8,775 nt of DNA from Burkholderiales bacterium (GCA_020846575.1 JADLDQ010000229.1:1-8775), one strand, 5' to 3'; counted from the stretch's first letter, positions 1 through 6,741 are shown. The notes: generated by a model from the letters alone, not told the origin. Numbers and translations: made by a program.

Positions 1-33
1 CTGGCGGGAATCCCCCCCAGGTCCTCCAGCAGA

Positions 34-236
34 GCGCAGCATTCCCTGACGCCGGGGGAGCGCGAGGGGCGAGCAGCCCCTCGCGTCCCGTGCCGGGAAT
101 GAAAGCGCAGCTTTTCCTGAAGTCGGGGGAGCGCGAGGGGCGAGCAGGTCCTCGCGTCCCGTGCCGGGAATGAAAGCGCAGCTTTCCCTGAAGTCGGGGG
201 AGCGCGAGGGGTGAGCAGCCCCTCGCTTCCTGTCAC
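34..236. repeat. Tandem array of a 71-bp hairpin-rich repeat
   Basis: Two full units (53-123 and 124-194) match at 68 of 71 positions. A partial third unit begins at 195 and decays just before the stop codon of the neighbouring minus-strand gene, and a degenerate end of an earlier unit lies at about 34-52. Unit 1 is a chain of inverted repeats: a perfect 10-bp stem with loop GAGCA (61-70/76-85), a 5-bp stem with loop TGC (86-90/94-98) and a 6-bp stem with loop GCA (101-106/110-115, one G-T pair). Unit 2 keeps the second and third stems and has changes in the first. Unit 3 keeps most of the large stem (203-227), which begins about 9 nt past the stop of the minus-strand gene. The layout resembles REP/BIME-like intergenic elements and may act as a transcript 3' end or stabiliser. 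There is no T-run, so a classical intrinsic terminator is not supported. No gene is visible in 1-236. Confidence 0.9.
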
Positions 237-1202
237 TCAGTCGGCGTACTGCCCCGCCGCCTTGATCACCGGCGCCCACTTGGCGATCTCGGCCTTGAGG
301 TGCGCGTGCAGCGCCGCGGGTGTGGCCTTGTCCTTGGCCACCGGTTCGGTGCCCAGGTTCGCGAGGTTCTTGATCAGATCGGGGTCGCGCAGCGCGACCT
401 GGAGCGCGGAAGCCAGCGCGTTGACGCTCGCCTGGGGCGTCTTCTTCGGTGCGTACAGACCATGCCAGATGCCGACTTCGAAACCCTTCAGCCCCTGCTC
501 CTGGAGCGTGGGCACGTTCGGCAGCGACGCTACGCGCTTGGCCGAGGTCACGCCGAATACTTTCACCTTGCCCGATCGGATCGGGCCAGTGGTGTTGGTG
601 GTCTGGTCGCACATGAAATCCACCTGCCCGCCCAGGAGGGCATTCATCGCCGGACCGGTGCCGGTGTAGGGCACTGTCGTGAACGCCGTCTGGATGGTGC
701 TCATGAACAGGAGCCCGCACAGGTGCGACGCGGCTCCGATGCCCGCGTTCGCGTAGTTCATCTTGTCCTTGTTGGCCTTGATGTAGGCAAGGAACTCCTT
801 GAAGTCCTTGGCCGGAAAATCGCCGCGCGCGATGAGCGTCATCGGCACGTCGGCCACCAGGCCGATGTACTCGAAATCGGTGAGCGGGTCGTAGTTCAGC
901 TTCCGGTACAGGGTCGGGCTGGTTGACATGCCGATGTGGTGGATCAGGATGTAGTAACCGTCGGGTGAAGCCCTGGAGACACGCGCGGCGGCGATGTTGC
1001 CGGCGGCGCCGGCGAGGTTCTCCACCAGCACCGTCTGCTTGAGCGCCTTGCCCATGGCGATGCCGAGGTTGCGCGCAAGGGTGTCGGTCGGTCCGCCCGC
1101 GGCGAACGGAACGACCATGGCGACCGGCTTGGTGGGGAAGTTCTGTGCCTGCGCAGCGCTGGCAGCCGCCAGCGCGAGCACGGCGACAATACGGGAATCC
1201 AT
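237..1202 (-). CDS. TctC/Bug-family tripartite tricarboxylate transporter substrate-binding protein
   Basis: A 321-residue protein read on the minus strand, normal length for the family. It is predicted to be exported and to bind a small, usually carboxylated, solute in the periplasm. The start was chosen because the ATG at 1202 has AAGGAGA five bases upstream and begins a short signal peptide (residues 1-19, one Arg, Ala-rich core, AQA/Q cleavage site). The open frame continues further upstream but that part precedes the signal peptide. Family hallmarks visible are the PFAAGGPTD loop (residues 32-40), a VEN segment (60-62), a PDGYY-like strand and a late NVPTLQEQG segment. The second ligand loop reads VENLAGAAG where most members have a VENRPGAGG-like sequence, which may reflect a different ligand. 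No TctA/TctB membrane genes lie in the window, as is common for these orphan binding proteins. It is divergent from the catabolic operon that starts at 1522 and ends directly at the 71-bp repeat array. Confidence 0.93.
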   Translation of the reverse strand: MDSRIVAVLALAAASAAQAQNFPTKPVAMVVPFAAGGPTDTLARNLGIAMGKALKQTVLVENLAGAAGNIAAARVSRASPDGYYILIHHIGMSTSPTLYRKLNYDPLTDFEYIGLVADVPMTLIARGDFPAKDFKEFLAYIKANKDKMNYANAGIGAASHLCGLLFMSTIQTAFTTVPYTGTGPAMNALLGGQVDFMCDQTTNTTGPIRSGKVKVFGVTSAKRVASLPNVPTLQEQGLKGFEVGIWHGLYAPKKTPQASVNALASALQVALRDPDLIKNLANLGTEPVAKDKATPAALHAHLKAEIAKWAPVIKAAGQYAD

Positions 1203-1441
1203 CGGTTTCTCCTTGCGTTGTTCACGAACGCCCCGGCGTTTTCCTGGGCCTGCGGGACGAACCGGAGTTCGGAGTTTATCGTGACCCGGGGCGAGCTTAC
1301 CCTCACGGCCCCGAGACTCGCACCATGCATGCCGCGCGCGCTCAGGCCCCTTGCCGGGCATCGGGTCGATGAGCAGGACGGGAATGCCGTTTCCCTGCGG
1401 CGGCGCCCATCCCTTCGGATACCCGCAGCGGCGCAAGTCAT

Positions 1442-1459
1442 CGTAGTATTCGTAGTATT
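1442..1459. repeat. Two-copy 9-bp tandem repeat
   Basis: CGTAGTATT occurs twice in a row (1442-1450 and 1451-1459). It is AT-richer than its surroundings and lies 62-79 bases upstream of the M24 gene start. Each copy contains TAGTAT, four of six matches to a sigma70 -10 box, but no matching -35 element was found, so a promoter call is not supported. Read on the minus strand in the frame of the binding-protein gene, the repeat gives alternating Glu-Tyr-Tyr codons. Confidence 0.7.
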
Positions 1460-1469
1460 CTTCCCGCCC

Positions 1470-1490
1470 CGGCGCGCCCTGGGCGCGCCG
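1470..1490. promoter_or_regulatory. 9-bp GC hairpin upstream of the operon
   Basis: The self-complementary octamer GGCGCGCC occurs twice (1471-1478 and 1482-1489), separated by CTG, and the flanking C1470 and G1490 extend the stem to 9 bp. It lies about 31 bases upstream of the M24 start. It could be a leader-RNA stem or a symmetric protein-binding site. No T-run follows on either strand, so it is not an intrinsic terminator. The function is unknown. Confidence 0.45.
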
Positions 1491-1521
1491 CGCGCAATCC
1501 CACCACCCGCACGACACCCGC

Positions 1522-2826
1522 ATGCCGAAGAAGAAAGCCCGAGAGCCGAAACTCATCCGTCCCGACGACATCGACCCGCACCACAACTGGTCGCGGCCGC
1601 TGCAGGCGCCCGGCCACACCCAGGTCGATTTCGAAGAGCGCGTCAACTTCCGCCGGCTGCACGAGTACCGCATCGCCAGGGTGCGCGCCGCGCTTGCACG
1701 CTCCGGACTGGGCGCGCTGCTGTGCTTCGATCAGCACAACATCCGCTACACCACCAGCACGGTGATCGGCGAATGGGCGCGCGACAAGCTGACCAGGTAC
1801 TCGCTGCTCGCCGGCAGCGGCGAGCCCTACATCTGGGACTTCGGCTCCGCCGCCCGGCACCACAAGCTGCACGCGCCGTGGTTGTGCGCCGATCACTGCC
1901 GTGCGGGGCTGCTGGGGATGCGCGGCGCGGTGGGCTCGGACATCACGCTGTTCAAGGAGGCGGCCAGGGAGATCAAGTCGCTGCTGGATGCCGAGGGCGT
2001 GGGGGACATGCCGCTCGGCCTGGACGTGGTCGAACCGCCGATGCTGTTCGAACTGCAGAAGCTCGGGATCAAGGTGCGCGACGGCCAGCAGGTGATGCTG
2101 GAGGCGCGCGAAGTCAAGAACATCGACGAGCTGACGCTGCTCAACATGGCCGCGGCCATGGTGGACGGGGTGTACCAGGACATCGCCGAAGCGCTCAAGC
2201 CCGGGGTGAAGGAATCCGAGATCGTGGCGCTCGCCACTGCGCGCCTGTACCAGATGGGCTCGGACTGCGTCGAGGGGATCAACTCCATCTCCGGCGAGCG
2301 CTGCTCCCCGCACCCGCACAACTTCACCGACCGCCTGATCCGCCCGGGCGACCAGGCGTTCTTCGACGTCATCCAGTCGTTCGTGGGCTACCGCACCTGC
2401 TACTACCGCACCTTCAACGTGGGACGGGCCACCGACGCGCAGCGCAGCGCCTATCACAAGGCGCGCGAGTGGATGGACCGCGCGATCGAGCTGCTCAAGC
2501 CGGGCATGTCGAGCGAGCGCGTGGCGCACGCGCTGCCCAAGGCCGAGGACATCGGGTTCGCGAGCGAGATGGATGCCTTCGGGCTAAACTTCTGCCACGG
2601 GCTGGGGCTGGGTCTGCACGAGCGGCCGCTGGTCTCGCGGCTCACTTCCTTCAGGGAGCCGATCGAGCTGAAGGCCGGCATGGTGTTCGCGGTGGAGACC
2701 TACTGCCCGGCCACCGACGGCATCTCGGCGGCGCGTATCGAGGAGGAGGTGATCCTCACCCCGGAGGGGGCGAAGATCATCTCTCTCTATCCGGCCGAAG
2801 AGTTGCCGATCGCCAATCCGTACTGA
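1522..2826 (+). CDS. M24-family (creatinase/prolidase/Xaa-Pro peptidase fold) protein with altered metal site
   Basis: A 434-residue cytoplasmic protein. Residues about 40-190 resemble the creatinase/prolidase N-terminal domain and about 200-425 form the pita-bread catalytic domain. Visible family residues are H264 (in the place of the first active-site His), D282, H359 in a CHGLGLGLHE motif with H366 seven residues later, E392 and E407 in RIEEEV. The second metal ligand, normally Asp eleven residues after the first, is C293 here (D282 ... GYRTCYYRTF), while the other four ligand positions are kept. Members of the fold include aminopeptidase P, prolidase, creatinase, ectoine hydrolase and the DMSP lyase DddP, so the reaction cannot be assigned and need not be peptide hydrolysis. 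The start has only a C-rich, Shine-Dalgarno-poor sequence upstream, but no better start codon is in frame nearby. It is the first gene of the plus-strand operon, 33 nt before E1 alpha. Confidence 0.88.
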   Translation: MPKKKAREPKLIRPDDIDPHHNWSRPLQAPGHTQVDFEERVNFRRLHEYRIARVRAALARSGLGALLCFDQHNIRYTTSTVIGEWARDKLTRYSLLAGSGEPYIWDFGSAARHHKLHAPWLCADHCRAGLLGMRGAVGSDITLFKEAAREIKSLLDAEGVGDMPLGLDVVEPPMLFELQKLGIKVRDGQQVMLEAREVKNIDELTLLNMAAAMVDGVYQDIAEALKPGVKESEIVALATARLYQMGSDCVEGINSISGERCSPHPHNFTDRLIRPGDQAFFDVIQSFVGYRTCYYRTFNVGRATDAQRSAYHKAREWMDRAIELLKPGMSSERVAHALPKAEDIGFASEMDAFGLNFCHGLGLGLHERPLVSRLTSFREPIELKAGMVFAVETYCPATDGISAARIEEEVILTPEGAKIISLYPAEELPIANPY

Positions 2827-2848
2827 TCCGCACCGAACCCTCACTTCG

Positions 2849-2854
2849 CGGGGA
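2849..2854 (+). promoter_or_regulatory. Ribosome binding site choosing the E1 alpha start
   Basis: The G-rich run ending at 2854 is five bases before the ATG at 2860. The other in-frame ATG, at 2854, would directly abut the same G-run and have no usable spacing, so 2860 is preferred. Confidence 0.5.
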
Positions 2855-2859
2855 TGCAC

Positions 2860-3888
2860 ATGAGCACAACCAAGAACGCCGCCGCGCAGGCGCTGGCCGG
2901 CGACGCCGACATACCGGCGGCGCAGCGCCTGGCGCTGTACCGCATGCAGTACGTGATCCGCGTGTGCGAGAAGCGCGCACACGACCTGTTTCTTCAGAAC
3001 CTGGTGAAGGGCACCACCCACCTCGCGCACGGCCAGGAAGCGGTGGCCGCCGGTTTCGCAGCGGCCATGAACCCGGACGACTACAGCTTCTGCACCTACC
3101 GCGGACACCACCACACGCTCGCGCGCGGCGTCGGCATGCTGCCGGTACTGGGTGAACTGATGGGGCGGCAGTGCGGGCTGATGAAGGGCAAGGGCGGATC
3201 GATGCACCTCACCAGCGTCGAGCACGGTGTCATGGGTTCCTACGCCATCGTCGGAGCGCACCTGGCGATCGCGGCGGGCGCCGCGTGGTCGGCGCAGTAT
3301 CGCGGCACGCAGCAGGTGGCGGCCGCCTTCTTCGGCGACGGAGCGACCAACATCGGCGCGTTTCACGAATCGCTCAACCTCGCCGCCGTGTGGAAACTGC
3401 CGGTGGTGTTCGTCTGCGAGAACAACCGTTACATGGAGTACACGCCGATCAGGGAGGTCACCGCGGTGGAACACCCGGCGGCGGACCGCGCCGCCGGGTA
3501 TGGCCTGCCGCGCATCGTGATCGACGGCAACGACGCCGACGTGGTGTACCGCACGGCCCGAGAGGTGTTCGCCAAGGCGCGCGCCGGCGGCGGGCCGTCG
3601 CTGGTGGAGTGCCTCACCTACCGTCACGGCGGCCACTCGCGCGCCGACCCCGCCAAGTATCGCCCCAAGGAGGAAGTCGAGGCCTGGATGAAGCGCGACC
3701 CGATCGTTCTGTACCGCGCGCGCCTCCTCGCGGCGGGCGTGGCCGAGGCGCAGCTCGCGGCCATCGAGGCCGAGACGATGCGAACGCTCGACGAGGCGAC
3801 CGAGCAGGCGAAGGGATCGCCGCCGCCGGCGCTCGAATCGGCGCTCACCGATGTCTGGGCCGATGGAGGCGCGTCATGGCGCAACTGA
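2860..3888 (+). CDS. Thiamine-diphosphate-dependent 2-oxoacid/acetoin dehydrogenase E1 component, alpha subunit
   Basis: A 342-residue subunit of the alpha2beta2 E1 class (pyruvate, branched-chain 2-oxoacid or acetoin dehydrogenase type). It binds thiamine diphosphate and, with the beta subunit, would decarboxylate a 2-oxoacid or cleave a ketol and transfer the acyl group to lipoamide. Seen directly: the active-site segment YRGHHHTLARG (residues 80-90), KGKGGSMH (109-116), the cofactor/Mg motif starting GDG (159-161) and ending ENN (187-189), and the phosphorylation-loop-like segment RHGGHSRADPAKYR (255-268). KGKGGSMH and overall length fit the pyruvate/acetoin branch (PdhA/AcoA-like) better than the longer 2-oxoglutarate E1, but the true substrate is not determined. 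The ATG at 2860 was chosen over 2854 on ribosome-binding-site spacing. It lies 33 nt after the M24 gene and its 3' end overlaps E1 beta by 13 nt, which implies translational coupling. Confidence 0.95.
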   Translation: MSTTKNAAAQALAGDADIPAAQRLALYRMQYVIRVCEKRAHDLFLQNLVKGTTHLAHGQEAVAAGFAAAMNPDDYSFCTYRGHHHTLARGVGMLPVLGELMGRQCGLMKGKGGSMHLTSVEHGVMGSYAIVGAHLAIAAGAAWSAQYRGTQQVAAAFFGDGATNIGAFHESLNLAAVWKLPVVFVCENNRYMEYTPIREVTAVEHPAADRAAGYGLPRIVIDGNDADVVYRTAREVFAKARAGGGPSLVECLTYRHGGHSRADPAKYRPKEEVEAWMKRDPIVLYRARLLAAGVAEAQLAAIEAETMRTLDEATEQAKGSPPPALESALTDVWADGGASWRN

Positions 3889-4853
3889 GTTATCGCGACG
3901 CGGTGGCCGCGGGCATCGCGCAGGAAATGCGGCGCGACCAGCGCGTGGTCCTGTTCGGAGAGGACATCGCCGCGGCCGAAGGGGTGTTCAAGACCACCGT
4001 CGGTCTGCTGGAGGAATTCGGCCCGAGGCGCGTGCGCGACACCCCGATCTCGGAGCTGGCGATTCTCGGGGCGGCCATGGGCGCGGCGATGACCGGCCTC
4101 AAGCCGGTGGCCGAGATCATGTTCTCCGATTTCCTCGCCTGCTGCTGGGACTACGTCGCCAACCAGATCGCCAAGACCCGCTACATGAGCGACGGCCAGG
4201 TCAGCATCCCGCTGGTGATCCGCACCGCCAACGGCGCGGGGGTGCGCTTCGGGGCGCAGCATTCGCAGAGCGTGGAGAACTGGGCGATGGCGGTGCCGGG
4301 CCTCAAGGTGGTGGCCCCCTCCAACGCCGCCGACGCCAAGGGGCTGCTCGCCGCCGCGATCCGCGATCCCGACCCGGTGCTGTTCTTCGAGCACAAGGGG
4401 CTGCTCGCAGGCAAGGCCGAGGTCCCGGATGGAGAGCACGTCGAGCCGCTGGGACAGGCGAAGGTGCTGCGCCGGGGGAACGATGTCACGCTGATCGCAC
4501 TGGCCGCCATGGTGCCCTGTGCGCTCAAGGCGGCCGACGCGCTGGTCCGGGAGGGTATCGCCGCGACGGTCGTGGACGTGCGATGCCTGGTGCCGCTGGA
4601 CGCGCGCACGCTGCTCGCGGAAGCGGCGCGCACCGGGCGCGTGTTCACCGTGGAGGAGAACCCGCGCCTGTGCGGCTGGGGGGCGGAGATCGCCTCGATC
4701 ATCCACGAGGAGTGCTTCTCGGCGCTCAAGCAGCCGGTGGTGCGCATCACCACGCCGCACGTTCCGCTGCCCGCCGCGGACCGGCTGGAGGATTCGGTCC
4801 TTCCTTCGCCCGAGCGCGTCGCGAGCGAAGTGCGGCGCGCGCTGGGCAAGTGA
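3876..4853 (+). CDS. Thiamine-diphosphate-dependent 2-oxoacid/acetoin dehydrogenase E1 component, beta subunit
   Basis: A 325-residue partner of the preceding alpha subunit, the usual length for PdhB/AcoB-type subunits. Seen directly: the start MAQLSYRDAVAAGIAQEM, LFGED (residues 26-30), GVFKTT, the DTPISE segment whose E60 is the expected Glu that activates thiamine diphosphate, the FGAQHSQS loop containing H129, and PGLKVVAPS (141-149). The C-terminal half is the transketolase C-terminal fold (VTLIALAAMV and VDVRCLVPLD strands). GGAGG at 3865-3869, six bases upstream, supports the ATG at 3876 inside the end of the alpha gene. The subunit should assemble with alpha into a cytoplasmic heterotetramer. 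In the usual operon an E2 gene follows, but here a 123-nt gap and an aldehyde dehydrogenase come next. Confidence 0.95.
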   Translation: MAQLSYRDAVAAGIAQEMRRDQRVVLFGEDIAAAEGVFKTTVGLLEEFGPRRVRDTPISELAILGAAMGAAMTGLKPVAEIMFSDFLACCWDYVANQIAKTRYMSDGQVSIPLVIRTANGAGVRFGAQHSQSVENWAMAVPGLKVVAPSNAADAKGLLAAAIRDPDPVLFFEHKGLLAGKAEVPDGEHVEPLGQAKVLRRGNDVTLIALAAMVPCALKAADALVREGIAATVVDVRCLVPLDARTLLAEAARTGRVFTVEENPRLCGWGAEIASIIHEECFSALKQPVVRITTPHVPLPAADRLEDSVLPSPERVASEVRRALGK

Positions 4854-4913
4854 GTCCGGCGGCGGACGGGGCGCGGTGCACGGCCAGCCGCAGGCGGGCA
4901 GCAGCATGTGGGC

Positions 4914-4937
4914 GCCGGTGAGTGCCCGTTCACCGGC
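4914..4937 (+). other. Intercistronic stem-loop between E1 beta and aldehyde dehydrogenase
   Basis: A perfect 8-bp inverted repeat, GCCGGTGA (4914-4921) and TCACCGGC (4930-4937), with an 8-nt loop, lies in the only sizeable gap inside the early operon (4854-4976). No T-run follows, so it more likely marks an mRNA processing or stability point, or a protein site, than a terminator. No small gene with coding support was seen in this gap. Confidence 0.5.
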
Positions 4938-4965
4938 ACGAGCGACGCCGCGCCGCGGGCAGGGC

Positions 4966-4971
4966 AGGGAG
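4966..4971 (+). promoter_or_regulatory. Ribosome binding site choosing the aldehyde dehydrogenase start
   Basis: AGGGAG five bases before the ATG at 4977 decides this start. An in-frame GTG at 4908 would add 23 residues that do not look like family sequence and would run through the intercistronic stem-loop. Confidence 0.65.
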
Positions 4972-4976
4972 CCAGC

Positions 4977-6428
4977 ATGAACGCATTGACGCTCGAATCG
5001 GTCGGCAAGGAACTCTTCATCGACGGCGCCTGGCGCCCCGCGTCGGACGGGGCGCGGCTGGCTATCGTCGACCCGGCGAAGGAGGAAAAGATCCCGAGCG
5101 TCGCCGACGCCTCGGTCGATGACGCGCGCGAGGCGCTGGACTGCGCGCACCGGGCCGGGCCGGCGTGGGCCGCGGCGCCGCCTCGGCAGCGCGGCGAGAC
5201 ACTGCGCCGCGCCTTCGAACTGATGACAGGCCGCAAGGAGGAGATCGCCCGCCTCATCACCCTGGAGAACGGCAAGGCGCTCTCCGAGGCGCGCGCCGAG
5301 GTGGCGTACGCCGCGGAGTTCCTGCGCTGGTTCTCGGAGGAGGCGGTGCGCGCCCTGGGCGAGGTTTCGACCGCACCGAGCGGGGCGAACCGCATCCTGG
5401 TACTGCGCCAGCCGATCGGCCCGGCCCTTTTCGTCACGCCCTGGAACTTCCCGGCGGCGATGGCCGCGCGCAAGATCGGCCCGGCGCTGGCCGCGGGTTG
5501 CACGATGATCCTCAAGCCCGCCAAGGAGACGCCCCTCACGGCCCTTGCCATGGCCGCGGTGTTCCAGGAAGCGGGCGTGCCGCCCGGCGTAGTCAACGTG
5601 CTGCCCTCGCGTCGCTCTTCGGCCATCGTCTCCGCGCTGCTCAAGGACGATCGTCTGCGCAAGCTCTCGTTCACCGGCTCGACCGAGACCGGCCGCGTGC
5701 TGCTCGCCCAGGCCGCGCAGAAGGTGGTCAAGTGCTCGATGGAACTGGGCGGCAACGCGCCCTTCGTCGTGTTCGCCGACGCCGACCTGGACGCGGCCGT
5801 GTCGAGCGCCCTGGTTGCGAAGATGCGCAATGTCGGCCAGTCGTGTGTGGCCGCGAACCGCTTCTACGTCGAGCGGCCGGTGGCGCACGAGTTTGCGCAG
5901 CGCTTCGCCAAGGCGATGGGTTCCATGAAGCTGGGGCACGGCCTGGACGAGGGCGTCGAGGTCGGGCCGCTCATCGACCAGCCGACGCGCGCCAAGGTGG
6001 CCGAACTGGTCACCGAAGCGCTCGACCGCGGGGCGCGTGCGCTCATCGGGGCGAAGGCGCCGCAGCGGCGCGGCTTCTTCTACGAGCCCACGGTGCTCAC
6101 CGGCGTGGGCGATGACTTCGCGGTGACGAGGAACGAGATCTTCGGTCCGGTGGCGCCCATCGTCGAGTTCGACACCGAGGAGGAGGCGCTCGCCATGGCC
6201 AACGGCACGGAGTTCGGCCTGGTGGCCTACGTGCACACGCGCGACCTCGCCCGGGGACTGCGGGTGTCCGAGCGCATCGAAGCCGGCATGGTGGGGGTCA
6301 ACCGGGGGTTGGTATCGGATCCGGCCGCACCCTTCGGCGGCTGGAAGCAGAGCGGCCTCGGCCGCGAGGGCGCGCACGACGGTCTGCTCGAGTTCCTCGA
6401 AACGAAGTACATTGCCGCAAACTGGTAG
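4977..6428 (+). CDS. NAD(P)-dependent aldehyde dehydrogenase, succinate-semialdehyde dehydrogenase (GabD-like) type
   Basis: A 483-residue cytoplasmic enzyme that would oxidise an aldehyde or semialdehyde to the acid using NAD(P)+. Length and motifs are complete: FVTPWNFPAAMAARK with oxyanion N157, LKPAKETP with K180, FTGSTETG (232-239) in the nucleotide-binding fold, catalytic base E256 in MELGGNAP, nucleophile C290 in GQSCVAANRFYV, and EIFGPV (387-392). The QSCVAANR context and the C-terminal EFLETKY segment resemble GabD-type succinate-semialdehyde dehydrogenases. Glutarate-, malonate- or other semialdehydes, or a simple aldehyde released by the E1, remain possible. It sits between E1 beta and the lipoyl gene, the position where an E2 would normally be expected, and its stop is nine bases before the next start, so it is part of the same transcript. 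Confidence 0.94.
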   Translation: MNALTLESVGKELFIDGAWRPASDGARLAIVDPAKEEKIPSVADASVDDAREALDCAHRAGPAWAAAPPRQRGETLRRAFELMTGRKEEIARLITLENGKALSEARAEVAYAAEFLRWFSEEAVRALGEVSTAPSGANRILVLRQPIGPALFVTPWNFPAAMAARKIGPALAAGCTMILKPAKETPLTALAMAAVFQEAGVPPGVVNVLPSRRSSAIVSALLKDDRLRKLSFTGSTETGRVLLAQAAQKVVKCSMELGGNAPFVVFADADLDAAVSSALVAKMRNVGQSCVAANRFYVERPVAHEFAQRFAKAMGSMKLGHGLDEGVEVGPLIDQPTRAKVAELVTEALDRGARALIGAKAPQRRGFFYEPTVLTGVGDDFAVTRNEIFGPVAPIVEFDTEEEALAMANGTEFGLVAYVHTRDLARGLRVSERIEAGMVGVNRGLVSDPAAPFGGWKQSGLGREGAHDGLLEFLETKYIAANW

Positions 6429-6433
6429 GGGGG
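6428..6433 (+). promoter_or_regulatory. Ribosome binding site supporting a TTG start
   Basis: A run of six G starting in the aldehyde dehydrogenase stop codon lies four bases upstream of the TTG at 6438. It supports TTG over the in-frame GTG at 6444 and ATG at 6450, which lack good spacing. The TTG also keeps the first beta strand of the lipoyl fold (DVIMPQLGE). Confidence 0.55.
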
Positions 6434-6437
6434 TATC

Positions 6438-6683
6438 TTGGACGTGATCATGCCGCAGCTGGGCGAGACGGTCGAAGAGGGCATCGTCGCGCTCTGGTAC
6501 AAGAAGGTCGGCGACGCGGTGCGCGCCGACGAGCCGCTGTTCGACCTGGAGACCGACAAGGTCACCACCGAGATTCCCGCGCCGGCCTCGGGCGTGCTCA
6601 CCGCCATCCTGGTGGAAACCGGCGTTGCGGTGCCGGTGGGGACCAAGCTGGCGGAGATCGACACGACGGGCGCGAAGTCGTGA
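6438..6683 (+). CDS. Stand-alone lipoyl-domain protein (E2 lipoyl domain-like, 81 aa)
   Basis: The whole protein is one lipoyl domain: MPQLGETVEEG at the N-terminus, the lipoylation hairpin FDLETDKVTTEIPAP with K41 as the attachment Lys, a glycine turn (SGVLTAI) and the closing strand (KLAEID). It ends a few residues after the domain, with no linker-plus-binding domain and no acyltransferase core, whereas a usual E2 is about 370-550 residues. It would therefore be a mobile acyl/electron carrier, similar in concept to glycine-cleavage H protein, receiving the acyl group from the E1 encoded upstream. A biotinyl role is less likely because the modification motif is ETDK rather than an AMKM-type motif. 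The start is TTG, nine bases after the aldehyde dehydrogenase stop. It could instead be the remnant of a truncated E2. The following 58 bases show no continuing E2 sequence, and the stop is a clean TGA. Confidence 0.9.
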   Translation: MDVIMPQLGETVEEGIVALWYKKVGDAVRADEPLFDLETDKVTTEIPAPASGVLTAILVETGVAVPVGTKLAEIDTTGAKS

Positions 6684-6741
6684 GCCAAGCGGCCTCGATC
6701 AGTTCCTGAACAACGCCGGCCCGCCAGGGGAGAAACGCAGC

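Larger units (their letters stand above)
1203..1521. other. 319-bp divergent intergenic region
   Basis: This region separates the minus-strand binding-protein gene from the plus-strand operon, so it should carry both promoters and probably an operator. No convincing -35/-10 pair was found on either strand. It contains the ribosome binding site of the minus-strand gene (plus coordinates 1208-1214), a 9-bp tandem repeat (1442-1459) and a strong GC hairpin (1470-1490). On the minus strand, roughly 1345-1470 reads as an open, GC3-rich, protein-like stretch in frame with the downstream gene; see the findings. No regulator gene is present in the window. Confidence 0.6.

Noticed and set aside
34..236. 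CRISPR array
   Set aside because: The 71-bp units are near-identical along their whole length, so there are no distinct spacers, and no cas genes are present.
1522..2826. Naming the M24 protein as the DMSP lyase DddP
   Set aside because: Only the fold is shared. From memory, the DddP iron site uses additional Asp residues in the first metal motif, and here that motif has D282 and C293 instead.
1218..3155. 645-codon plus-strand frame across the intergenic region and the M24 gene
   Set aside because: Low-complexity Arg/Ala/Gly composition, and it overlaps the M24 gene and E1 alpha, both of which carry clear motifs in other frames.
4908..4976. Upstream GTG start for the aldehyde dehydrogenase
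   Set aside because: No good ribosome binding site, a non-family N-terminus, and it overlaps the stem-loop. The ATG at 4977 has AGGGAG at proper spacing.
3624..6377. 917-codon open frame on the minus strand, antisense to E1 beta and the aldehyde dehydrogenase
   Set aside because: It is Arg/His/Gly-rich with no family motifs, and lies opposite two genes with complete catalytic motifs. It is a GC-skew shadow.
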